64,000 bases of DNA from Bicyclus anynana (Eukaryota; Arthropoda; Insecta; Lepidoptera; Nymphalidae). The translations under genes and the position numbers were made by a program. Position 1 is the stretch's first letter. Each line of letters starts with the position of its first letter. Below are positions 25,340 through 37,451 of this stretch, in pieces. The DNA is taken from positions 11,874,501 to 11,938,500 of the forward strand of contig NC_069083.1 in assembly GCF_947172395.1 (NCBI RefSeq), in the 5' to 3' direction. A model generated the notes under the pieces. It was not told the DNA's origin. It did not search any database and saw nothing but the letters and a program-made list of their open reading frames with translations.

Positions 25340-25566
25340 CTAGCTATGGTTGTTCGTGGTACTGTAAGACGTATTGTTGACCATGGTCATACTAACTGAG
25401 GCACTGTTACCGTTCTTCTCTAGTCCCGCTAAGAAGTCCTCCAGCAGCTGCGCGAGCGCCCGCCGCTTGAACCGCAACGATTCACTTATAACATCACGTA
25501 TCACTTCCTTCTTAACGTCCACGCTACCTTGCAATTGTTTTAATATTTCGAACAGTTTCGTGTAAT
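25340..25566 (-). CDS. IntS6: IntS6 exon 16 (residues 910-984, C-terminal domain and stop)
   Basis: Completes Asp910 and encodes DYTKLFEILKQLQGSVDVKK, EVIRDVISESLRFKRRALAQ and LLEDFLAGLEK, then a Ser/Thr/Asn-rich tail ending NNHS and TAG. This helical segment is the counterpart of vertebrate YEKIFTLLKHVQGSLQTR and FKKRMLIEQLENFLDEI, the part of INTS6 known to bind INTS3. Acceptor GTCCTTTCCAG. Confidence 0.95.
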
Positions 25567-28500
25567 CTGGAAAGGACAAAAAGTCAAAGTTCATTTATTT
25601 CAATTAGGCTTAGTTTACAAGAAAAGTCAGGAAATAATATTATTAGATAATAGTAATAATATTTGGTTGAAAACTTAAAATTAAACCTACTCCCTCCGGA
25701 ATCGGAGGTAGAGGTCATATCCACTGGGCTGTTACGGTTCAGTCCATCGATTCTGTGAAAATCTATACAAAGTTAGATTAAGTCTGAATTAGCACATAAG
25801 CTATATTTCCACGGGAAAAGAACCAATGTGGCTGACATTGCAAAGCGTAGCTCGTAATAAATGTTCGGATATGAATATTAAACACTAAAGACATAGTTGT
25901 ACGGTGTAATACCTTTGCCTTTTACCTATGGGAAAGAACTCAGACTAATTACATAAGGAACTGCCTAGACGTTACTTTTCTGTCAAAGTATATGATCAAC
26001 GATCTAATCTAAATTATAAAAACTATATCTATAGGATCGATTTATCATAGTTGTAATCGTGTTCGTCGTTTAGGCTTAGTTCGGACTACTTTAGTATTTT
26101 AGTTGAGTACGAGCAATTTTTGAATTTACCGCCCAAACATCGATCGTACCTGACTAAAATACTACAGTACTCCGAACTAGGTTTTAAAGAGCTCAACAAC
26201 AGTTTGGTGATACATACCTAATCTAAGGCCGTTTTCCTCAAAAAATGACAGACAATTTTGTTCGTGAATTTGGGTGCGACACTAGTCCTATGTAATTAGT
26301 CTGAAGAAAAGAATAAATTAAAAAAATTGTAATAATTGTACATAAAATGTGTTACCTTTGCCCGGCCTTCGAACAGCGCGGTACACTTCAGACCGGACAC
26401 CGAGATTGTGCTTTTTGATGTCAGCCATCTCTTTACGCGAAGGCTGAGGCGGCAGTAAGATGGGCGCTTCTTGTCTTTCGCTCTGAAATTATACATTATA
26501 TTTTATTTTCAACCGACTTCCAGAAAAGACGAGAAATACAAGAATAAGAAATTGTAAAAAAACGTATTTTTACAATTTCTTGTTACTTTTCTCATATCTA
26601 TTTTGATTAGTAACACAAACACGTAATTGCACACGTAAATAAACATTATACTATGCAAAAGATTTACTGCAATATCTTTCTTCTCTGTGGTTAACTTTTT
26701 ATAAGAATGATAGGATTCTACACAAAAGTAAAGTTACAAAGTAAAAAATAAATACGTAAATAGAAGAATATTATTTTATCTGCCACGGCACGTGTCTGGC
26801 ACGCTAAATGTCTGTAGATATAAACAGCCTTTTATGCTTCCCCTCAGTTGCAGTTGCAACCAGGCAATCTTTACGTTTAAAATTCTGTTGGGTATATTAT
26901 TTTAAAAATTATATTATTTTTCAAACTTTACCAATGAGGGGTGTAATTTCACTATAGGCCGCAATTTCACTATAGGCAACCTATCTGCAATGTGTCAATG
27001 TAAATATTTTCTATCATTTATTTGTCCCAAATAAATAACAGATGAGAGTATAAATTTCTTATGATGGATCTCGATCTATAATCGTATATTTCATGATATT
27101 TCGTATTTATTTCATATTTTAATACGTCTTATGCCACAAAAACATTCCAACTACTCTATAATTGTGGAGTCCAGTAAAATAAGAATAATGCTTCGTGTAT
27201 ATAACTATGCAATATTAACACCAAGAGGACATTCTAACATGTAAAGCGGGAGTAAGAGTGGTTGACAAGAAACTACACAAAAATTAACGTCAAAAGAACA
27301 TTGTCACAGGAGATGGCCCAAAATTGTATGGAGCTCAGGATCAGTCATTGTACCCTGGCAGAAATAAAAGAAAATATTTTTTTCAACTATTTTTGATTAT
27401 ACAAATCTACGAATTCACTTTAATTCTTTCGAAATAATATTCATTCTCTCCCAAGAAATGCAACACTATTACGGGTAATAATGGCGGATAGATGACGTTT
27501 TCAATGCAGTCATAATTGCTCTAAGGACGCCATCTTGATTTATCTCATCTCATTAACTTGGATTTTAATTTTATTTATTTTTTTTTTTATTTAGTTAGTT
27601 TTATTCACTTATTTAGATTTTTATAAAATCTTTGTATTTTTTAAATTTTAATGATATGGGGTACAAGAGCTGACCTGAAATGGACCATCTCCTTTGAATT
27701 ACTTATTACATATTTCTAAAATAATATATGATCAATAACAATAAATAAATAAAGTTTAGTTTAGTTATAATTACTCACTTTTACCAAATTGTATGCAAAT
27801 TTGTTGTGTTACTATTTCTCTAGCTTTTTACTACTCACCTTGAATTCTCGCAACTTATTTGCGTGAAACAAGATATAATTGATCGTTGGTAACTTAAAAT
27901 GGACAGAAAATACTTATAAAGAATAAAAGTACTCGTATATCTCGTAAATCATAAACCGATTTTTAATTATCAATTTTTGAAGGTACACGTCAATGACTTG
28001 AATTTTTTAACATTACATTTTGTTTATAGACAAAGGAAAGATAACGATAGTAGATTTGTAAAAAAAACTAAGTTTTAGCAAGGTTATAACCATTTAGTAA
28101 AGTATAATAGGATGGCTTCATTAAAATAATGATGTAAAAAGGAAGACTTATATGCTAGCAATAATAAATAAACAATAAATAAACAAAAAATGCTTAAATC
28201 CACTAACGAAAGCAATACAAAATGACTTTCTCTAGGATTAAGAGAAGAAATGAGAATAAGGAGTCCTGTAATACGAACAGAAGTTAGCGTATGGATAATA
28301 TAGTCCAATAAAATAATGCTTCGTGAATAACTACGCAATATTAACACCAAGAGGACATACATCTAAAGCAGGAGTAAAGGGTGGATGACAAGAAACTACA
28401 AAAAAATAACGACAAAAGAACTTTGTTATACTAGTAAAACATCGAAGTGGGGAGATGCTGCAACTCATATAAAGAAGGCCTAGGATGGTCAACAACAAAT

Positions 28501-31500
28501 CTCGTTACGAAAGACATATTGTCAACAAATAGCGGCAACAAACAAACATCGCTCTTCCCTTCGTCACATCGCAACGACAGACTGCCGTGCCATAATATTA
28601 CACTGTATAATCAGATAGTGTTTTGTTATAACACCTATAAAGGAGCATGTGGTTACATATACTGGCATTTAAATACGAAACCTGAGAAATGCATTAATAC
28701 TTGTAAACTGTTTCTAGCAAATAAGACTAAAAACAAAGAACTGCGATTTCTCAATAATTAATGTATTTATATAGTGTTTTTTCATGGCACGGAAGCAGAG
28801 AGAGGGCGATATTTTCCATTTCGCCACTACTGATCGACAATATGCCTATCTGTAGATCTAGCATGCATCACGACATCGACGACCAATAGCAGATTTGAAA
28901 TATCACTCCCTCGTTCGTTCTAAAGCAACGAAAAAGAGAGCGCTATTTTTGATTCAGCTGCTATTGGTCGACAATTTTCTTAATCTCGTCTCGAGATATG
29001 TCATGGAACGCATGTTTTGTCTACTGTAGCGTTATTCTGTAACGATAGTTTTATCACTTGGACAGTATGAGCTTTGAACTCGTACCTATCGCTCTCTGCC
29101 TATAGTATCCTGTTAGACAGAGAGAGAAGAGGTGAATTTGAAACTCGCACCTGCGAGTTATACAGAACCAGGGGCGTATCTACCGCCGTATCAGCTGTAT
29201 CAGTGATACGGACCCCTTACGAACATTAGTAAAATGTAATCCACAATTTCACTTAATCTGGTGCTTAATGGAAAAAAATATATATAATAAAAACTGCCTA
29301 TAGAATTTCACTTTATTTGACAAAAGTAAAAGAAAGAAATCTTTTATTCCCGTGTTAATCGTGCGAAATTCCAAAATTTGGAAACATCCTACATAGGTCA
29401 AGCCACTGTCATATTTATTTTATGCAAGATTTTTTTTCTGTTTCTTTTATGAGAAATCTTTACCTTTCATTTAGCTCCCCCCCCCCCCAATTGCTTTGAT
29501 ACAGGGCCAAGGCACGCTGCGCCACTGTACAAAACATCGTTACAGAATAGCCCTCTTGGTCGCGAGATAGTTCGTTGTATCCTAGGCCTAGTATAGGGGG
29601 TCCACATAAAGCCACACTACCTTTCGTTTCCTCTTCCTCCCTCTCGAAGAGTAGTCGTTGTCCGCGGTGATGCCCTGAATGATGGCGTTGATCTGCAACT
29701 CGTGTGAGTCTGGCATCTGGTGCAGCGAGGGAGGGCAAGAAAATCGGACTCTCTTAGTAACGGGAGGATCGCAGAATAATACAATTTTGATAACGCAGTA
29801 TACTCTTAGAAGCGGGAGAGTCGCAGACTATTATAATTTAGATAACGCAGCATAATCTCATAGAACCGCAGACTAATAAAATTCAGAGGACGCAGTATGA
29901 TCAAGGGATAAAGTACTCTTTCGGGAGATTAAGATACTAAGATAATTTATCTTATCACAGTCTTATTAAATTAAATAGATGCAATATTCAGACGCTCTTT
30001 AAAACAAGTCATTTAATAAAATGGTATATTAGGGATCAAAATAGAATAAGTCTTAAGAGATTTCATAGGAACTAGGAGAATCATAGATTAATAAAATTCA
30101 GGAAACGCAGTTTGACTAACGGTTACTCTCCTAATATCGCAACAATCACAGACTAATATAATAAAATTAAGTGAAAAAAATGTATCTCATGACATAGACT
30201 TTTTAAAAATTAACGTGAATATGTTTTAACTTGTAAGCAAAATGTGGGTTATATTTACCTTGGCGAGGGTCATCACAGCAATAAATATGAATGATTTAAA
30301 TCTGCTGAGTCTTTTAATAATTCTTACATTACCAAAACTCCAGAGATGATATCGTATCTATGTCAAATTGTATGACTGGGAATAATGTGAAGGTCAGGAA
30401 TATGTATGTATCTAAATGGATGGCAGGCTATGAATTTGTTTATTAACTTTGCGGGCTACAGAAATATTATAGTACCTAAATAGTATCATTAGTACCTAGT
30501 AAAGAAGACGAAATCGTTTTTTTTTTAATTTTGTCACAGGAATATGTTGTACTTAAATAAAAAAGGGGAAATAAATTCTTAACTCTCTTTTTTAAACTTT
30601 ACCTAAATATATTTGTTTAGTGTACTATACGTTGTAACACATTTTCGGGTGTTAGCGACGCAACGGCGAGTAACCATAGCAACACAATGACTCCATTACA
30701 ATCGCGTACGAATTTGACACCCTTAATGAAATGAAACTGATATTTTGTTTCATCTCACTTGCCGGGATCAATGCCAAATTTACCTCACAAGGACATACCT
30801 GAATGAACAGAGGGAGATGAGAGAATAAGTTTATTTAATTTTGGTTACAGGAATACCTTACCTAAATAAGTAGAGAAGTGGCAGCTAATGAATAGATATA
30901 TTATGTAATTTTGTCGAAGAATAAATAAAGCACTTTAAACAGATAAAATGGCATGGTATAACACATTCTTTTGACGGCCTCCGTGCGCGGTGGATTTACA
31001 AGACGGAGGTCCTGGGTTCGATCCCCGGCTGGGCAGATTGAGATTTTCTTAATTTGTCCAGGTTTGGCTAGTTACCACCCTACCGGCAAAGACGTACCAA
31101 GCGATTTAGCATTCCGGTACGATGCCGTGTAGAAACCGAAAGGGGTGTGGATTTTCATCCTCCACCTAACAAGTTCGCTTCCATCTTAGACTGCATCATC
31201 ACTTACCATCAGGTGAGATTGCAGTCAAGGGCTAACTTATAAAGAAAAAAAAAAAAATTCCAGGAATTACCAACCTTTCTTTTCCGTTTCCTCCCTCGCG
31301 CCGAGTAGTTGTTCTCGGCCGCGATGCCCTGCAGGATGGCGTTGATCTGCAGCTCCTGCGTGTCGGCGGCGGGCGGCGCGGGCGCGGGCACGGCCGCCTC
31401 GCCCGGCGGCGACGGCGAGCGCGGCATCTTGCTGCCCATTGTTGTGTACGCATCTGTTCATGTGTATTTGGTTTAAACCAGTGATTCCCAAAGTGGTCTA

Positions 31501-34500
31501 TATCAACCCTAGGGGTCGATATAGACCACTAAACAGTACACTACAGTACAGTAGTACAGTAGGTACACTAAACAGTAAACTTTACTGCTTGGCGATACGT
31601 CATTGTACAAGACTTAACTTGTATACCTAGAATATCTCAAGGAAAATTACTTAGGGTGGGGTAGGGGTAGGAGTAGGGGTAGGGTAGGGTAGAAATAGGG
31701 TAGGGTTTCACGCGCGACTTCTAGTGTAATAATGATAATAAAAATGAAATAATTGTTTTTTTATGAACAGGATACAAACCTCCATTGAGAAATGGTTTGA
31801 TGACAGGCGGGAGGTTGGTAGGCGCGACGGGCTGCGGCGACGACACCGGCGTGGAGGGCCCGCCCGTATCCACGTTTGGAGGCTCCTGGAATTTAGACAT
31901 TTCCACTTAATATACCAATTTCTTAATATATTAATTAATGCAAGAATCAGTTCATGACTAAGGGCCCCGTATGGGTTCGAATCTAGTCGGGCATACTCCG
32001 ACGTTGCATTACGTGAGCTATAGCCGTGTTTTATAATAAACTAGCTGACGCCGCGCGGTTTTACCCGCGTGGTTCCCATTCCCGTAGGAATATGAGGATA
32101 ATAAGGCCTATAGCCTTTCTCGATAAATGGGCTATATAAACACAGAAATAATTTTTCAAATCGGACCAGTAGTTCCTTAGATTAGCGCGTTCAATCAAAC
32201 AAACAAACAAACTCTTCAGCTTTATAATATTAGTATATAGTATAGATTAATATGAATAACACTAATGATAGTGTAAATTCTAAAATAACCCAATGTCTGT
32301 TCATTTTTACTTTTATGTGATAAAATATGTTTTAGTTAAAAAAATCTAATGTACAACAATCCTCAATGTATCTATTCATAATCTATAGTTCATATTAATA
32401 TTCGATGTAAGGCAGGTGTTAACAACCTATTGGTAACTTCATTATAATCACACTAATATTATAAAGGAGAAAGTTTGTGTGTAAGTGTGTATGTTAGTTC
32501 CTCCTTTACGCTGCGATTTGACTGAAATATATAACGGAAATGGATTTTTCTCTTGATTAACACAAGGGCTTTTTATCCCGGAAGAACCCATGATTCCCGA
32601 GGGATTTGTGAAAAAATTAAGTCGCGGATGTCCGCTAGTTTTCTATAATTATACAAAGCAGTGTTAAATGCTTGAAATTAATAAGTTAGGGTTTAGATAT
32701 ATTAATGTAGTTAACTATTGTCTGTTATAAAAAGTGGTTTAAATCCTACTATCCTACTAATATTATAAACGCGAAAGTTTGTATGGATGTTTGGATGTTT
32801 GGTACTCTTTAGCGCCGCTACTACTGAACCGAATTAGCTGAAATTTGGTATCGAGATATATTATAGCCTAGATTAACACATAGACTACTTCTTATCCCGG
32901 AAAAATCCATGGTTTCTGAGGGATTTGTTAAAAACTAAATTCCACGCGGACGAAGTCGCGGGCGTCCGCTAGTTAATAAATAAAGAATAGTCACCTCAGG
33001 AGGCCTCCCCGACGGCAGATCAGAAGGCACGGGCGCGAGGGGGGAGGCAGGTCGCCGCGTCATCACAGGCGACAAAGGCGCTGTAGGTGGTGGGGATACC
33101 ACGGACGAGGTGGCAGGCATGTGTAGTGTTATTATTGCCGGCACTGGTGGTGTTGAGGGCCTCCGCGCCACCACGTGCTGAGGCAAGGGGCCCGCTTTCC
33201 GTTTGGGTGGTGCCGCTCGGGGGGTCTCTGACCCCCGTTTCCCGCCGATGCCGCCTCCACCGCTCCCCCGGACTGCTCCTAGGGGGTCTATGTCGGCTTC
33301 GTCTACCATCATCCTCTGTAAATGGAATAAATGTGATATTACGATAGTGTAAGACAGTGAAGTGTTGAATAGAATTATTAACCAGATCTGCATCAGCTGA
33401 AGATGGTGAATGTACGACAGTGGCGTTCACATAGATTCAAATAGGGTAGGCACCACACAGATACAAATTGTACAATTGTAAAATACTTTCTTCAAACCAG
33501 GTCACCAATACATTTAACTGTTCGTCTGTTTTCTGTTTACGATAATCTCCAGTAGGCGTAAGATGCGTCTACCAGATATCTGGTGACAAAAACTCGCTAA
33601 TACACTTACAAGGGATATATTATTGACTAACAGTGGCGAAATCGAAAATATTGCTCTTTTTTTCATGGCAATGGAATAAAAGACAGATACTGGGTACTTT
33701 CAATTTCAAATTTTTATCCTACTGGAGATTAGCGAAAACGAACGAAAAAAAGACAGTTACCTGACAACCTATAAAAACAACAAGAAACAGAGACAAAAAA
33801 AAATGGTTCTTTGTGATCTACTCTTTTATCGCCTTAACCCAAGTTTCGGAAAATTTATTCATACTTTACTATAGATACAAGTACTAAAGAGATGCCTCAT
33901 TAGTGCGTTGCGTCGTCGCAATGGACATCGTATGTCACACTTGCATTGCGATGATACAGACGCAGTCGCAGTGCAATAGCGACGCACGCTTCTTTGCTCC
34001 TTTGAAACATCGATGCAACGAAATCGCCGCATTAATGTGGCATGCTGTTTATAATATATGGAAAAATACACCATGTCAGCGGCATCTGTGAGATTGTACT
34101 GTTTGCTGACACATCCTTAATTTTTAAGACTGACAGAAGTAAAGATAATTCCGACGATATAAACCGTGCCATATGTCGCATTTGTTCACTGTTAACAACT
34201 TACTTTTAAATGCAAAGAAAACTAAATGTGTTGAGTTTTCATTACCAAATGTTATAAAATTAGATAAGTCTATAATAATCGATGGTGAAACACTGGAAAT
34301 AGAGAATTCCACAGTTTTCCTGGGAGTGACATTGGATTGTAAACTTCAGTGGGGTGCTCATATAGAAAAACTGTCGAGTAAACTCAGCTCAGCTGCATTT
34401 GCAGTGAGAAAAATAAGACAGTTTTCTCATGTTGACACAGCTAGGCTTGTTTATTTTGCGTACTTTCACAGCGTAATGTTTTTAATTTTGTTGTGGGGCA

Positions 34501-37396
34501 AGGCTGCTGATATACATTCTATATTTGTACTTCAAAAATCGCAACGCAACGCAACGCACTAATAGGACATTGCTCAAGACAGTATTGCCTATAGGTTACC
34601 TTGTCGATTTTGAATGGATTCCCGAACATGTGCTGCCTGACGGGCTGCGACTCGATCTCTCTCAACTGAGGCGTCATCCGCTTGAGATACTCCTGGTAGT
34701 TGCCCATCTGCGCCACCGCCATAGAGTGCGCACTGTCCTCGTCCACCAGCCGAGTGTAAGATAAATTCGGCTGGAGGAAGTTCGAACGCATTCGTACGAC
34801 CTGGAAAAAGCATTTACAAAAAATTAAATAAATTACTCAGCACTTTGGTTTATAAGTAAATTATTTTTTATTCAACAACTAAGAGGACTGCTAAAAAAAC
34901 AATGATTTTGATAAATATTTTGAAAGGAACCCTATACCTTTATTGATGAGTACTGTTTACCAACAACAAATTTGGGTTGTTAACAAACAAATTAAAAAAT
35001 GAGGGTATAAATCACTAGTCATTTCACACCTAATAATAATTATAATTAACTTGTTCTTAAATTAATAAAAATAAATTTGATTAATAAGCTTAGAACAATG
35101 AAAACAAACCATACATAATTTAAAATAAATAAGTTATGAAATGACATACGTTTACTACCTTCATTTCTAATTTCTTTGTTGGTAAACAGTACTCATCAAG
35201 AAAGGCTGTGTCATAGATCGGGAGTTTCTCTATTATTGCAGTTTTGATATAATATTTTTTAAGTTTTTTTCTTATTCAAAAACTAACTTGTAACTTAGCA
35301 AAATATTGACTAGCGAATAAATAAATTATACTTGTGTACGCCCGCGACTTCGTCTGCGAATAATTAGTGTAAGCTTTCACCCATTTATTTATCATAAAAT
35401 TTATCATTTATCTACTATATAAAACTAAGTCTGGTTCCTGCCGCTATAACTCCAGAACGCACGAACCGATTTCCACGGTTTTGCATTCGTTAGAAAGGTC
35501 TCGGGCTCCGTGAGGTTTATAACAAAGAAAATTCAGGAAAAGGTAGGGGTAGGGTAGGGTAGGGGTAGAGGTAGGGTAGGGTAAGGTTGGGGTAGGGGTA
35601 GGGGTAGGGGTAGGGGTAGGGGTAGGGGTAGGGTAGGGTAGGGTAGGGCAGGGTAGGGTAGGGTAGGGCAGGGTAGGGCAGGGCAGGGTAGGGGTAGGGT
35701 AGGATAGCGTAGGGTAGGGAAAGTTTACATCGAGTTTCACGCGGTCGACGTCGCGGGCGTCCGCTAGTAGGTAATAAAAAACATCGTGAGGAAACCTGCA
35801 CACCTGAGAATTTTCTTAATTGTAATAAAATCTGCCAATCCGCATTAAGACAGTGTGGTGGCATATTAGCCTAGCCCCTCTCATTCTGATAGGAGACTCG
35901 TGCTCAACAGTGAGCCGAATGTGGTGGGTTGTTAATTTACCTGATCCAACAGATCTCTCCTCTGTATATCGAAGGGGTTCCTGTAGGTGTGCGTTTGGTT
36001 CTTGTGCCTCCCACGGGACAGTCCCACCACGAACCCACCGAACTCGTTCAACTGATCCCGCAGAGCAGTGAACTTGTCCTGCAGGCACGGGTGCGTCGTG
36101 AGGTCCTTCTTGAGCGGTGAGCGAGGCATCACACGGACACTTTCTGCCACCTGGAAATGTTATATTGAATAGATTAAAAAAAAATGTATGACCAATATTC
36201 CCAACTATACTACAGACTTTCTTGATGAGTACTGTTTACCAACAAAAAAATAAGAAATGAAGGTAGAAAACGTATGTCATTTCATAACTTATTTATTTTA
36301 AATTATGTTTAAATTGTGTATAAATTGTTATATAAAATATATAAACCACATGTCTGTTCTGTCTGTTCTAAGCTTATTAATTAAATTTATTTTCGTTAAT
36401 TTAAGAAGTTAATTATAATTATTATTAGGAGTGAAATGACTAATGATTAATACCCTCATTTTTAATTTGTATGTTGGTAAACAGTACTCATATCGGCAAA
36501 GACTGTGTTAGGAGTGGGTGCGATAATAATCCGACGGGGCCGGGATCGAACCACTACCGGTGATGAGTCAGACCGCCTTACCGTTGAGCTATTGAGTCTC
36601 TAAATATACTATGCACAAAAATTAAGGGAGCAGAAAAAAAATCCAAATTTTTGGGGGATTTTCAAAAGGCTGTAACTTATACAAAAATGGTCGTACAGCA
36701 AAAAAAAAAGCAAATTGTAGCTCTAAGTGTTTAGTTTTTGGATCTGAGTTTGAAAATTTTTTTTTGAAAATATTTTTCGAGTAATCATAAGAAAACCACC
36801 GAAAAAAAAATTTTCGAAATTTTTTTGGTTTTTTTTTTAATCTACGGACGTGGAAAATTTTTTTTCGACTCAACCGGATGGCTTGTTTATTCAGATTTAA
36901 TTTCTTTTTTTTTAAATCTCGATACGAGCATTTCTCGCTGAGATATCGATGTTTGAATGGAAAAAGATCATTTTGTCTTTGATTACCAATATCTCAGCAA
37001 CCAATGATCGCACAGAAATTTTGAGGTTGGTTTTAAAAACTTGAATAAATTTTCTACAAGGATTGGCAATTGAATTTTGAAAAAAAATTTTTTATTCAAT
37101 CATTACATGAATTTGAAAAAGCATCCAAAAAAGGGCTTTTTGTCGTTTTTTGGAAAATCAAGCGCCCAATCAAAAATATTGCGGAAACCACTGACGTTAA
37201 GTGTGCCTTTTACTGTTCAATATACCCACAAAAACCCTACAAAGTTTCAATTCAATCCAGCCAACCGTTTTTTTTTCCCACTTGATCGAATTTTTGAAAA
37301 AAATTAAAGGAGCAAGAATTTCGCTCTGAAAATGTCATAATTTTTATAATGCGGGCTGTTATCAGGAGCAGAGGTGGCAATACGCGGTATTAGCAC

Positions 37397-37451
<55 letters not shown>

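Noticed and set aside
29460..29738. 92-codon minus frame over exon 14b
   Set aside because: It runs in a different frame from the conserved ELQINAIIQG reading, which has the matching phase.
33020..33430. Other-frame open frames over IntS6 exon 12 (also 31232-31491 over exon 14a, 44041-44241 over exon 6)
   Set aside because: GC-rich exons lack stops in several frames; only the frame with family homology and phase was kept.
35444..35864. Long Pro/Tyr/Leu/Thr open frames (also at 63202-63540)
   Set aside because: They are translations of GGGTA/CCCTA simple repeats in all frames; no protein evidence.
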